The position numbers and the translations under genes were made by a program. Under the pieces are notes generated by a model. That model was not told where the DNA came from. It ran no database searches and was given only the letters and a program-made list of their open reading frames with translations. Of a stretch of DNA of 64,000 nucleotides, positions 1 to 11,003 are shown in pieces (position 1 is the first letter of the stretch; every line of letters begins with the position of its first letter). The stretch is from assembly GCA_022376515.1 (NCBI GenBank), contig WTXI01000061.1, positions 124,001-188,000 on the forward strand, read 5' to 3'. Origin of the DNA: Lactifluus volemus (taxonomy: Eukaryota > Basidiomycota > Agaricomycetes > Russulales > Russulaceae).

Positions 1-123
1 CGCAAGCTTGACTACACGGGCCAGTGTAACATGACACGAAAAATAATGGGAAAATGGTAGAAGGGTAGGGAATGAGTGGAAGAAAGCAAATGCAAGGGAC
101 TTGTAATAATTGGTGCACCGACC
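1..123. repeat. Type II array spacer (end)
   Basis: This is the end of a spacer block that recurs at about 7560-7966, 16000-16487, 33520-33954 and 55080-55503. It is almost the same as the sequence starting at 33834, so the left edge of the window is inside the array. No gene is seen in it. Confidence 0.7.
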
Positions 124-265
124 TCACGATGACCTCACCTCTCGGGGGAAGGAAACCGGGTGGCCGCTGTGCTGGCAGGCTGCGATGAATGATTGTATGC
201 CCTGTTGTGTAGTTTCGTCTGACCTATTCCCAATATTTGAAAAGCTGTGTGACAAGCATAAAAGG
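124..265 (-). pseudogene. F-box protein C-terminal tail fragment
   Basis: About 45 codons match the last part of the full F-box genes of this array (GIQSFIAACQHSGHPV, compare the end of the gene at 16488). Upstream the similarity stops abruptly at about 262 and becomes ordinary spacer (gcataaaaggtggtcg). The same fusion point is seen at 33955-34098, so this is a recombination relic and not a gene. No start or F-box is present. Confidence 0.7.
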
Positions 266-456
266 TGGTCGTGGCCTAAGGGGCGTTGCGGAGTAGAAGG
301 TGGCACATCGTGCACGGGGTTAGTGATACGATATACTGGGATCGCTGTTAGAATAACGAGATGAGGTTGGATGATGGAAGGAGGAAAGGGGACGAGTGGA
401 AGGAAGAGAGTGAGGGTGGTTCCAAGCACAGCGGCGACTTTGCTGTCCCGATGTCT
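266..456. repeat. Type I array spacer (short)
   Basis: This is the conserved sequence that lies just downstream of most F-box stop codons in the array. Landmarks are ggtggtcgtggcctaag and a purine-rich run ggaaggaggaaagggg. It is probably 3' untranslated or spacer sequence of locus 1. No coding sequence is supported. Confidence 0.6.
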
Positions 457-960
457 TCAATCGAATTCGCGGCAAGAGATAACCACAGGGTGAGAAGAAT
501 GCTGGCGAGCTGCGACAAATGATTCTATGCCTTTATTCACAGTTTCCTCTGACGTCTTCCACACAATGAAAAGGCTGTGTAGTGAGGGTAATACTTCAGC
601 GGCTGATTCTCCGATGAGACCCTCTAACGCGGCTGCGATAAACAGTTCCAGAGCGACGTCTATTGTAAGACTCTGGACAGAGGGAAATGAGTGAAAAAGC
701 TGGAGCCATAGCGTGGGATCCATGTTGTCAGGATCTGGACATGACTCGGATTCGATGATGAGAGAGTTCACGGTAGAGCGGAAGAGCAGAATCTGGCTGC
801 ATATTTGGGCTACGGAAAAGACTTGCCAGTCCGACCTTTTGCTCCCGATATACCACCTGTAAAGATCCACGGAGCTTGAGGAAAACGTGATGGAGGCGCC
901 GTATGACTTGATTTCCAAGGCAAGACTGCATCAGGAAACCTGCACGAAACTTTTTTGAAC

Positions 961-998
961 TCGCTCGAGCTCGGTCGAGCTCGACCGAGCTCGAGCGA
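961..998. repeat. 38-bp perfect palindrome in element A
   Basis: The sequence is built from CTCGAGCTCGG units and reads identically on both strands from 961 to 998. It lies 32 bp from the element's left tip. Element B has a related GAGCTCGTACGAGC cluster at the same distance from its right tip. Such subterminal palindromes could be transposase-binding or hairpin sites; that role is inference. Confidence 0.85.
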
Positions 999-1509
999 CT
1001 GAAAAAGTGTGAAAAGTCACGAAAGTCCAAAAGGAACCTAGAATTCACCAAAAAGTTATTTTGACTACATTGACAAAAAGTAATCAAGTAGAAAAAGTCA
1101 TGAAAAGTGATAACAGTGTCAAAAGTGAAAAAGTACCTTTCCTTAGTGCTGAAGCTAAGGAAAGCAGGGAATCCAGAGAAGCAAAGGGTACAATACAAGT
1201 CTGGGATAAATTGGCCTCATGCCCGGCTCAGGGACTACTACTACTCATGGGCATATCCACCCCGGCCATCCCTCATCTAAATCAGGAAGTCGCCCCATCT
1301 ACAACAGAAGTGGGTCAGGGCGAGTGGACTTGCGGCGGCGTGGGTTTTGGGCTAGAGTGGTTGAGGGTGGTGGGGAAGTACGGCTCGGGTGGGACCACGA
1401 CATTCACGCCTTCACCTGGTAGATCGGCTATCTCGAGAGGATCTGGCTCAGAGACCTCGGTCGGGACGATGACATTACGCTCAGTCTAGTGTTGGACAGG
1501 GGTATCTAA

Positions 1510-2180
1510 AACCGGGAGGAGGCCGTGCCACACGCTGGTCGCAGGCGTCTGGCGCTCTGGCGGTCGCTACGGCGTTTCCAGCGCGATCCCGACGCCAAGG
1601 ACATCGACACGGTGCGACTCCGAATCCGGAAGGGGCGGGGGAAGCGGCAGAGGGGAGGAGGCCGTGCCCCACATCGATCGCAGGCGTCTGGCGCTCTGGC
1701 GTTTGCAACGGCGTCGCCAGCGCGATCCCGACGCCAAGGACATCGACACGGTGCGACTCCGAGTCCGGAAGCGGCGGGGGAAGTGGTAGAGGGGAGGAGG
1801 CCGTGCCCCACATCGGTCGTAGGCGTCTGGCGCTCTGGCGTTCGCAATAGCGCCGCCAGCGCGATCCCGAAGCCAAGGACATCGACACGGTGCGAGTCCG
1901 AATCCTGAAGGGGCGGGGAAAGCGGCAGAGGGGAGGAGGCCGTGCCCCACATCGGTCGCAGGCGTCTGGTGCTCTGGCGGTCGCAACGGCGCCGCCAGTG
2001 CGATCCTGACGCCAAAGATGTCGACGCGGTGCAACTCCGAGTCCGGAAGCAGCCGGGGAAGTGGTAGAGGAGGACATGCCCCACATCGCTCCCAGGCGTC
2101 TGGCGCTCTGGCGGTCGCAACGGCGCCGCCAGCGCGATCCCGACGCCAAGGACGTCGATGCGGTGCGATGGGGTCCCTCC
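1510..2180. repeat. 139-bp GC-rich tandem repeat (about 4.8 units)
   Basis: The landmark ccgtgccccacatcg recurs at 1523, 1662, 1801, 1940 and, changed, 2075, so the unit is 139 bp with the last spacing 135. Units differ by a few substitutions. Because 139 is not a multiple of three, each unit is read in a different frame, which makes long overlapping ORFs on the minus strand. I treat those as a by-product of the repeat. Confidence 0.85.
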
Positions 2181-2679
2181 AGCATCGAGGGATGACGCGA
2201 AGCCATCCCTCATCGAAGGGAACGAAGGGGGACGAAGGGGGACGAGGGAGAAGAAAGGGAGGGCAAGGAAACTACAGAAAAGTCAGAGAAGTTAGTGAAG
2301 TGGAAGAGTAGATAACATACCTAGCAACACCTGACAGGGAAGCACCCTTCAGGTGTCCCAACACCCCTCCAACACAATCACAACACAAAAGGCAGAGGCA
2401 AAGCAGGAGGAAGAGGAGGAAGAGGACAAGCAGAGAGGTGCCCCAAAGATGACGCGCTGGAAAACCACCGGAAGAGGACCACGCTGTTGATGGCGAAGGC
2501 AGTGGTGAGACTCGTAAGAAACGGTTTCGGGCAAACCAAAACGATCCTGACCGAGATTCGCGACAGAGGGAGGCGACAGGAAAGGTAACGCGAGCGGTGA
2601 ACGAAAAAAAAAGAAACCAGCTGAGTCAAGTGACTATGCGACTATTGAAGTAAGCCATAGAGCCGCCAACAGATCCAGC

Positions 2680-2757
2680 CTCGATGGTGTAATGGTAAAC
2701 AGATGGTTTGCCTTCATTACTGCATGCACAAGTTGAGGGTTCGAATACCGCAATGTG
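2680..2757 (+). other. tRNA-like Pol III promoter motif (degenerate)
   Basis: TGGTGTAATGGTA resembles a tRNA D-arm/A box, and 45 bp further GGTTCGAATACC resembles a T-arm/B box. The T loop has one extra base and the acceptor stem does not pair well, so this is not a working tRNA. It may be a tRNA relic or the head of a SINE carried inside element A. Confidence 0.4.
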
Positions 2758-4179
2758 CAATTAATTGGAAGCATGCTGTGGGATGATTATGTGAGCAACT
2801 GTGAGAATTTTTTACCTGGAATTGATTGGATTATTAAGCCGGGGCCGGCCCGGACAGCTGGTAAGTTTATTACACTTATTTAAACTTTTCAAACTTTTCT
2901 TACTTAAAGTTGTTTAATTCATATTCCATCCCATGTGGGTCAATGCAAGATTTTTTACTTTTGTACTTTTTCACCTTCAAAAGTCAAAAAGTCAAAAAGT
3001 TTTTGCACCATTTACTGATGTGGATGACCTGAGCGACTTTATTAGGTGTCCAAAGAACCGAATGATTTGGGGGATGTCAAACACAACCTGATGGAAGAAG
3101 TGTATCTCGAACTTATCGAGTGCAGGGGCGTCGATTCGGGCCGCGAGGACTTCCAAGTATTCGGTCACACCTTGAAATGCGAACCGAGTGAGAGCGGGGA
3201 GAACAAACCGGGTCGGTGGCGGTATGGGTCGGTTTCTTCGTTTGTGGTGAGGTGTCGGGGACCTGAAACAGATGGAAAGGAGTTCGAGCATTGGCAAGGC
3301 AGACAGGCATCTGGCCATTGTCTCGGGTGGGATGTACCCAGAATTAGGTATATTGTCAAGACGAAGATATGTGAGGTCGCTTGTAGATGAGAGGAGTCGT
3401 GGCAAGGAAGGAAATGAGATTGAGACCAAATTGAGAGATCGTAGACACGGTGCGGATCCGTTCAAGAATGTATCGGGAAGAAGAAACTCGTGACCAAGTG
3501 AATTATCAGTAAACCAAAGAGATCTCAATGCTGGAAATGGCTCATCCATTGCCGTGACAACTTTTTCCCATAGAAAATTCTCTGGACCGGCGATACCAAT
3601 CTCGCGTACGCGATCACAGTGCTCCAAAACGGCAACGAGGTTGTCTAAGCTCTTGTCGGAGTTGTCCAATTCCGACTCCGTAGTGGATCCGAGATTGAGA
3701 GGTAATTCTGGCCAGATATCCAACAACTTCCTCACAGGTGTTCCCTTCGTGCAATAAAGTTGCAGATCAAGACGGATTGGGGATCCAAACACGACGTATC
3801 GCCATCTTCGGCATACGTGCACCAGTGTTTCCCAATCCCATATTATATAGAGAATGTCAAATTTGATATAGAAATAGAATATCTCTAGGAGGACATTGTC
3901 GGGGAGAGATTCGATTGTGACTCGTTGGAACACCCGGCCTACACCAAACCACGCAACTCAGCAATCGTTGTGGTTGTACTTGATGGGCCTCACCTGGTCC
4001 TTGTTGAATAAAACATTCCTTGTGGTGACGTGCAACAGCACTTTTGCTGTTTGAGCCTATGGAATGACCATCCATTTGGATCAATGCGACTGGTACGGGT
4101 ACTAGCCTTCAATCGCTTAGCTGGAACGTGGCTGTGTCCTTGGACGGCCTCTGCCGAGAATCGACACCGCGGCAATCAC

Positions 4180-4573
4180 CGATGGTCGGTATCACCGTCG
4201 TCCTAGTTCCGTCACGGTCGCGATTCAGACTTGGCGTTGTACCTACAGCACTTAATGACAGACATATTACGCGTGAAAACAGAGCGCAAGCTACGCGAGT
4301 TTACCGCGAGTGAGGAGGCTGACAATAGAGGACTCTGAACGCGATGCAACGAGAAGAGCCCGTGCCTTAACGCCCTCTACCTACAGCGCGACGAAATGCC
4401 AATAGGGAGTTGGGAGGAAGACGAGGAAGGTACGTAGAATTTCCGAGTCCATCTCCTCTTTAGAGCCACCTCATTCAATTTTTTTTTACAGAACTTATAT
4501 TCACTATCCTTCAGTTGCACGTCCGTTGGAGCACTCGCCCGCTGGCCTGGAACAAGCTTGCCGATGACGATGT
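4180..4573 (+). pseudogene. NAT9-like acetyltransferase relic R1
   Basis: Plus-strand pieces in changing frames: GITVVLVPSRSRF (about 4193-4230) resembles the VVLVPYR start of NAT9-type GNAT enzymes. MPIGSWEEDEE ends at a donor gtacgtag (about 4428), and an acceptor ttttttttacag leads into ELIFTILQL. It then joins spacer sequence, so the GDVNLFF module found in the other relics has been deleted. There is no continuous reading frame. The family call rests on the whole set of relics. Confidence 0.5.
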
Positions 4574-5193
4574 GGTCCCTGTTAACTTGGACGCATGCAC
4601 ACACCGCACGCGTCTTTTACTTGGCTTCTGCCAGAGGTCTTCCCCACCATCACAATGTATGACCAATCAGATAGAAGGGGTTGTCTCTCCTTCGTTCTGC
4701 AATTCTCGAGCTTTCGATACATTTCAAATCCATATGATTGGAGATAGTGGCGCGGTCATACAAAAGTAAAGATGATGGCATCAACCGTGACGTAGCGGAA
4801 AGAGTGCTAGGAAGGGATCAGAAAACGAGCTACTCAAATGAAGGGGGGCACGAGACTATCACAATGTAGTAGGAATGACACAGGAATCCACGACGATGAC
4901 AAACATGAGACCCAAGGCACGCTACTAAGAACATAAATAACCAAAACGGGTACTAGTGATTCAAGGGGACACGGTCCAGCGTAATGGTAGCACTGAGCCA
5001 AGGCATAAAATGTGGTCGTGGCCTAAGGGACCTTGCGGAGTAGCAGGTGGGACATCGGGCATGGGGTTGGTGATACGATATACCGGGATCGCTCGGGATG
5101 AGGTCAAATGATAGAAGGAGGAAAGGGGACGAGTGAAAGGAAGAGAGTGAGGGTGGTTCCAAGCGCAGCGGCGACTTTGCTGTCCCGATGTCT
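4574..5193. repeat. Type I array spacer
   Basis: Conserved intergenic sequence between relic R1 and locus 2. Landmarks are cacgagactatcacaatgta, gagacccaaggcacgctact and the purine run just downstream of the F-box stop. Short ORFs on both strands are not maintained in length between copies. No gene is called. Confidence 0.6.
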
Positions 5194-6718
5194 TCAATCG
5201 ACTTCGCGGCGAGAGATAATCACAGGGTGAGAAGAATGCTGGCGAGCTGCGACAAATGATTCTATGCCATTATGCACAGTCTTGTCTGACGCCTTCCCCA
5301 CAACGAAAAGACTCTGTAGCGAGGGTAATACTTCAGCGGCTGAGTCTCCGGTGAGACCCTCTAACGCGGCTGCGATAAACGGTTCCAGAGAGACGTATAT
5401 TGTAAGACTCTGGACTGAGGGAAATGAGTGAAAAAGCTGGAGCCATAGCGTGGGATCCATGTTGTCAGGATCCGGAAATGACCAGGATTGGATGATGAGA
5501 GAGTTCACGGTAGAGCGGAAGAGCAGAATCTGGCTGCATATTTGCGCTACGGAAAAGACTTGCCAGTCCAACCTTTTGCTCCCGATATACCACGTGTAAA
5601 GATCCACGGAATGACTTGAGGCAAACGTGATGGAGGCGCCGTATGACTCGATTTCCAAGGCAAGACTGGATGATCTGAACGACTTTAGGTGACCAAAGAA
5701 CCGAATGATTTGGGGGATGTCGAACACAGGCTGATGGAAGAAGCATATCTGGAAGTTATCGAGTGCAGGGGCGTCGATTCGGGCCGCGAGGACTTCCAAG
5801 TACTCGCTCACACCTTTAAATGTCAACCAAGTGAGAGCGGGGAGAACAAACCGGGTCGGTGGCGGTACAGGTCGGTTTCTTCGTTTGGGGTGAGGTGTCG
5901 GGGATCCGAAATAGATGCAAAGGAATTCGAGCATTGGCAAGGCAGACAGGCATCTGGCCATTGTCTCGGGTGGGATGTACCCAGAATTAGGTATATTGTA
6001 AAGATAAAGAGATGTGAGGTCGCTTGTAGACGAGAGGAGTCGTGGCAAGGAAGGAAATGAGATTGAGGATAATTTGAGACGTCGTAGACAGGGTGCGGAT
6101 CCGTTCAAGAATGTATCGGGAAGAAGAAACTCCCCACCGAGTGAATTCAAGTAAAGAGATATCAATGCTGGAAATGACTGCTCCATTATCGGGACAACTT
6201 CTTCCCATAGAAAATTCACTGGATTGGTGATATCAATCCGGCGTACGCGATCACAGTGCCCCAATGCGGCAACGAGGTTGTCTAACCTGTCGTCGGAGAC
6301 GTCCGACGCCGCACAGAATTCGAGACTGACAGGAAATTCTGGCCAGATATCCAACAGCTTCCTCACAGGTGTTCGCTTCGTGCAACGAAGTTGCAGATCG
6401 AGACGGATTGGGGATCCAAATACGACGTATCGCCATCTTCGGCATACGTGCACCAGAGTCTCCCATTCCCATCTCAATTCTGTGTCGTATCTGTCGAAGT
6501 TGATATAGATATCGAATATCTCTAGGAGGACATTGTCAGGGAGAGATTCGATTGTGACTCGTTGAGACACCGGGCCTACACCAGGCAACACAACTCAGTC
6601 ATCGTTAAGGTTGTTCCTAATGAGTCTTACCTAATTCCTGTTGAGTCAACGATTTCTCCCATTGACGAACAACAACGCTTCTGCTGTTTGAGACTGTGGA
6701 ACGGCCATCCATTTGCAT
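5194..6718 (-). CDS. F-box/LRR protein, locus 2 (intact)
   Basis: Spliced model: exon 1 6631-6718, intron 6576-6630 (GTAAGA...TAG, 55 bp), exon 2 5194-6575, giving 489 residues. Exon 1 is the longest of the family (88 bp, starting MQMDGRSTVSNSR). The F-box (about residues 37-80) reads ESLPDNVLLEIFDIYINFD and WETLVHVCRRWRYVVFGSP. Next come irregular leucine-rich repeats such as FPSLPRLLSSTSDLTSLYL, and the tail ends VIISRREVD. A start at 6591 inside the intron would also be open, but the splice model is shared by nine copies. Known F-box proteins link targets to Skp1 in SCF ubiquitin ligases; substrate unknown. The sequence upstream (6720-6957) is GC-rich and unlike the other units. Confidence 0.85.
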
Positions 6719-6957
6719 CAGAAACAAAAACAGGGCCAGTACTTCGGCCGAAATGCGGCGCGTTGTCGACTCTGACTCGACCCGGCGGCCGGACTCGGAG
6801 ACACATAGAGCTCCTGCTCTGGCGCCCCTTGCCACAAACCCGTTGCGTGCAGCAGCCCGAATGTCTATGCCCCGCCGATCGCGACCACTCCCTCATTCCC
6901 GTGTTTATGAGTAGGTAGTTGGCGGGGAGAGGAGGTCAGTGTGTGGCCTTTCCATAT

Positions 6958-7425
6958 TCTTCTTTACAGCCACCTCACCCCATTTGACAGACCTCACGTC
7001 CACTGCGGCCCTCGCTCGCTGGCCCTGAACTCGCCAATGACGAAATCAGACCATTCCCCATAATTGGCGATGTCGATCGCTTCTTCATGAATCAACGGGA
7101 GAATCACGAGTTGGAGGTCGAGTGTGAGTGCGAGTGCGAGTGATGATAGTTGGTTCGTGACTATGTCTTATCTTTTTTTTATACAAAAAGCGATGTATTT
7201 CTCTAACCCCGCAGAGCCCGCATACCGATGTTGCGCTAGTATTGCGCTATATTATGCGTGCGACGAGCTGGGTGGGCGAAAGGAGTCATTCGTGTCGCGA
7301 ATTGGGATGACCAACATACACAATATCGCCCCCTTTGCACGTCTTGAATTCGGGTTCTCTGCATGGTCTCTATCTTTGACAAGTCGAGATGGGGGTGATG
7401 TAAGTTTGTCAACAGGATAGATACG
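6958..7425 (+). pseudogene. NAT9-like acetyltransferase relic R2 (best C-terminal half)
   Basis: This relic keeps parts lost elsewhere. IIGDVDRFF (about 7057) matches the GDVNLF motif of NAT9-type acetyltransferases. AEPAYR (about 7216), which corresponds to the acetyl-CoA-binding AEP-YR segment, follows. LYYACDELGGRKESFVSRIG and then IHNIAPFARLEFGF match the helix and the 'S-LFEKLGF' region of GNAT motif B. A GAGTGCGAGTGC microsatellite expansion at about 7110-7140, a tga stop and a T-run break the frame. This copy is the main reason I name the family. Confidence 0.62.
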
Positions 7426-7966
7426 GCAGTACTCCTGAGCAAGTTGGCTCGTCACACACGGTCGATGTCCTCGCACTATTCTCCTCACTCCACCTCTCGC
7501 TCCGCGACGTTATCTCTTCCACGACGCTCTTGAGCCTCGATCATACAAGCCAAAGAGGCTGAGGAAGGTTATATTCAGAGGGCCATGTCATGATGCGGAG
7601 ACTATAACAAATCTATGGTAATAGTATGAAAAGGAAGCATGGTAATAGGGAAATGGGTTGTGAATCAAGGCGAAACGCGGCTGTGTGGTAAACAGTAAAC
7701 AGTCGGAGATCCTAGGAGACAGATAGAAACGAGACAAAGGAATCAGCGGTGTCATAGAGAAGCATAAAGCTGCATAAGGAGATGCACGGCACGCCCAAAC
7801 ATCATTAACGAACCAGTGACACATGAGGTATCATAGACCTTTCATAACACAACACGGGCCAGCACTGAACCTGCAGCGAATTTATCGCTGTCAGACGAAA
7901 AATAATGGGCAGATGGTAAGAGAAAGAAAAAGAGTGAAAGAATGCAATTTGAGCAAAGGGGAGGTA
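7426..7966. repeat. Type II array spacer
   Basis: From about 7565 the sequence matches the blocks before loci 6 and 14 (attcagag, gtaaacagtaaacagtcg, aacatcattaacgaaccag). The first 130 bp are unlike the other spacers. No gene is seen. Confidence 0.6.
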
Positions 7967-9500
7967 CTAAAGAATAGTTGGTGCACTGACTTTACGACGT
8001 GTTGGTCTCGGGCGGAACAAGGCTACCGGGTGGCCGCTGTGCTGGCGGGCTGCGATGAATGATTGTATACCCTGTGCAGCTTTGCCTGACCCATTCCAAC
8101 TGATGGTGAGGCTGTGTAGCGAGGGGAGCACTTCGGCGGCTGATTCCACCGTGAGCCCTTGTAAAGAATCTGCGATAAACGGTTCTAGCACGGCACGTAT
8201 TTCAAGACTCTGGACAGAGGGAAATGAGTGAAACAGTTGGAGCCAATGTGTGGGATCCATGTTGTCAGGATTCGGACGTCCCGAGGCTGTGATGTTGAGA
8301 GCCTTCACGTTAGAGCGGAAGGGCAGAATCCGGCTGCATACTTGCGCTAAAGCAAAGACCTGCCGGTCAAACCTTTCACAGTTGATTTTCCACGAGTGAT
8401 TATCATCTCTCCTACTTGAGGTGAAAAAGATAGAGGCCTCGTAAGAATCGAAGTGCAAATCTAGACTGGATGACCTGAACGACTTTAGGTGACCAAAAAA
8501 CCGAACAATCTGGGGGATGTCAAAGACAGGCTGATGGAAGAAGTGTATCTTGAAATCATCGAGTAAAGGGGCATCCATTTGGGCTGCGAGGACTTCCAAG
8601 TACTCGCTCACCCCTGTGAATTCCAACTCTGTGAGAGCGGAGAGGATAAACCGGGACGATGGGGGCGGAACTCGATTGAGTTGAGGTGTCGGGGAGTCAA
8701 AAGTGATGACAAGGTATTCGAGCTTTGGCAACGCAGACAGGCAAGTGGCCATTGTCTCGGGTGGGATGTACCCAGAATTAGGTATATCGACAAGACGAAG
8801 ATATGTGAGGTCGCTTGTAGACGAGAGAAGTAGTGGCAGCGATGGAAATGAGAATGACCAGAGGTCCAGATATTGTAGACACGGGGAAAATACATTCAAA
8901 AATGTATCGGGGAGAGGAACTACCACATCAAGTGAATTGATGTAAAGACATGTCAATGCTGGAAATGACTCCTCCATTGCTGTGACAATTTCTTTGCATA
9001 GAAAACTCTCTGGAATGGTGATCGCAATCTCGCGTACGCGATCACATTGCTCCAATGCGGCAACGAGGTTGTCCAAACTGTCTTCAGGGTTGTCCACTGG
9101 CAAGTCCGAGTCGGTATTGAAATCGATAGCAAGGGGAAATTGTGGCCAGACATCCAACGACTTCCTCACAGGTGTTCCCGCCGTGCAAAGGAGCCGCAGA
9201 TTGAGACGGATTGGCGATCCAAAAATAACGTATCGCCATCTTCGGCATACATGCACCAGTGTTTCCCAATCCCATATTCTAGCGAGAACGTACTCGAGAT
9301 AAAAGTCGAATACGTCCAGGAGGACATTGTCAGGGAGGGATCCGATTGTTACTCGTTGGAATACTGGGCCTACAACACACCACACTACTTAGCAACCGTT
9401 GCGGTTGTACTCAGGCTTGATGAGTCTTACCTAATTCTTTGCGCTGATGTGTAACAACGATTTCGTTGTTTGAGCCTATGGAGCGACCATCCATTTGCAT
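7967..9500 (-). CDS. F-box/LRR protein, locus 3 (intact, divergent)
   Basis: Exon 1 9431-9500 (70 bp, the shortest), intron 9370-9430 (61 bp, GTAAGA...TAG, with a good GCTAAGT branch site), exon 2 7967-9369; 490 residues. The F-box reads GSLPDNVLLDVFDFYLEY, then WETLVHVCRRWRYVIFGSP. It shares the block PQLNRVPPPSSRF with pseudogene 10, and these two form a sub-branch. The leucine-rich region has LNVFSPCLQYLDL where others have LNGSAPCLRRL. The C-terminus runs on to a basic tail ending RRKVSAPTIL because the gene borders a type II spacer. Probably an SCF adaptor; no target can be inferred. Confidence 0.85.
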
Positions 9501-9599
9501 CAAGGCGATTGATTGACTGGCGGGGTACGGGGGTATCAGTTGGGAACGTGGCTGTTTGGATGGACTCAGTCTCCGACTCGGCCCCGGCCGGAGAGTCGA

Positions 9600-10320
9600 C
9601 ACCGCGGCAATCACCGACAGTCGGTAACATCGTCGTCCTAGTTCAGTCACGGTCGCAATTCAGACTTGGCGTTGCGCCTATAGCACTTAATCACAGACAT
9701 ATCACGCGTGAAAATAGAGCGCGTAATTGCGCGTGCTGACCACGAGCGAGGAGCTCACATTAGAGGAGGACTGGGAACGGGATGCAACGAGAGCCGATGT
9801 CTTAATGCCCTCTACCTCGAAATACCAATAGGGAGTTGGCGGGAAGACAAGGGCAATCTCCTTCAGAGCCACCTCACTCAATTTTTTTACAGAGCTTACA
9901 TTCACCATCCTTCAGTTGCACGTCTGTTGGAGCACTCGCCCGCTGGCCTGGAGCAAGCTTGCCGATGACCATATCGGACACTCCCCGTGATCGGCGATGT
10001 CAATCTCTTCTTCGAGAACCCATGCGAGGATCCCGAGTTCGATGTTGAGTGCGAAATGATGGCTTCAGAGAGTAAATTCCGGATCGTGACCATGTCTTCC
10101 TCGCCTGCTAAATGGATAAATGATTGATCGATGCATGTCACTACACCTGCAAAGGAGATATCCTTGACACGAATTGGGACGACTATCATCCACAGCATCG
10201 TGGCCTTTTCGAACCTTGGATTCGGGATTGTCCTCTTTGATTTAGTTTATATCTTTGAGATGCTTGGTCGATGCAGGTGTAAGCTGGTCAGTGAGACGGA
10301 TAAAGACCAAGGAATAGTCC
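9600..10320 (+). pseudogene. NAT9-like acetyltransferase relic R3 (longest)
   Basis: Modules appear in the expected order: GNIVVLVQSRSQF (about 9627), IGSWREDKG (about 9829), an exon start AYIHHPS..., VIGDVNLFFENPCEDPEF (about 9987), and LTRIGTTIIHSIVAFSNLGF (about 10150). The last matches the C-terminal GNAT motif. Stops and frame changes separate them, so no intact protein can be made. It runs divergently from locus 3, about 100 bp from exon 1. Confidence 0.58.
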
Positions 10321-11003
10321 CACAAAACACACAGGGTATAACCGTTCATTAGTTGGTACCTTTCTCCTATTTATTTACTTTTCCTGGGGTTCTTGGTGGT
10401 GTGGTCCCTGTTGACTTGGACCCGCGCACACCGGGACACGTCTTCTACTTGGCTTCTGCCCCACCATCACAATATCTGACCAATCAGATAGAAGGGGTTG
10501 TCTCTCCTTCGTTCTGCCTTTGATACATTTCAAATCCATACCTATGGTTGGAGATAGTGGGGTGGTAATACAAAAGTAAAGATAATGGCATCAGCCGTGA
10601 CGTAGCAGAAATCAAGACGCTATTTCAGAGGGATCAGAAACGAGGTAGTCAAATGAAGAGGGGCATGAGACTATCACAATGTAGTAGGAATGACACAGGA
10701 ATTCACGATGATGACAAACATGAGACCCAAGGCACGCTACTAAGAACATCAATAACCAAAACGGGTACTAGAGACTTAAGGGGACACGGTCCAGCGTAAC
10801 AGTAGCACTGAGCCGGGGCATAAAAGTGGCCTAAGGGACGTTACGGAGTAGAACGTCGGCACGGGGTTGGTGATACGATATACAGGGATCGCTGTTAGAA
10901 TAACGAGATGAGGTCGGATGGTGGAAGGAGGAAAGGGGACGAGTGGAAGAAAGAAAGTGAGGGTGGTTCCAAGCACAGTGGCGACTTTGCTGCCCCGATG
11001 TCT
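10321..11003. repeat. Type I array spacer
   Basis: The block begins at about gttggtacctttctcctatt (10350) and ends at the locus 4 stop. It has a small deletion around 10840 relative to other copies (tcgtgg missing). No gene is supported. Confidence 0.6.

Larger units (their letters stand above)
929..3020. mobile_element. TIR element A (CATCAG family), non-autonomous
   Basis: The left end reads CATCAGGAAACCTGCACG. The right end, on the other strand, reads CATCAGTAAATGGTGCAA; both continue into AAACTTTTT. The flanks carry a 2-bp duplication (TG at 927-928 and 3021-3022). The ends are rich in AAAAGT/ACTTTT direct repeats, for example aaaagtcaaaaagtcaaaaa near 2985. Inside are a 38-bp perfect palindrome, a 139-bp tandem repeat, a purine-rich stretch (2200-2600) with short ORFs I do not recognise, and a tRNA-like motif. 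No transposase is seen in 2.1 kb, so it would need a helper. Its left end closely matches the right end of element B. Confidence 0.8.
457..4075 (-). pseudogene. F-box/LRR gene, locus 1, split by transposon A
   Basis: Exon 1 is 3994-4075, and an intron (3939-3993) has GT...TAG borders. Exon 2 runs from 3938 to 457 but is cut at 927-928/3021-3022 by element A. Leaving out the element and one copy of its TG duplication gives 1,470 bp, 490 codons with no stop, and restores the SSSLALEI stretch seen in sister copies. The F-box is ESLPDNVLLEIFYFYIKFD followed by WETLVHVCRRW; leucine-rich repeats follow. The gene seems to have been whole until the insertion. Transcription would now end inside element A or read through it, giving a protein without its last ~155 residues. 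A role as an SCF ubiquitin-ligase adaptor is inferred from the F-box only. Confidence 0.8.

Noticed and set aside
1481..2213. Overlapping minus-strand ORFs of 155-241 codons
   Set aside because: They follow from the 139-bp tandem repeat read in rotating frames; there is no conserved domain.
4961..5197. A 70-110 codon minus-strand ORF (starting MKTSGQQS) found after most F-box genes
   Set aside because: Conserved only because the spacers are recent duplicates; length and ending differ in each copy, and it overlaps the F-box 3' end.
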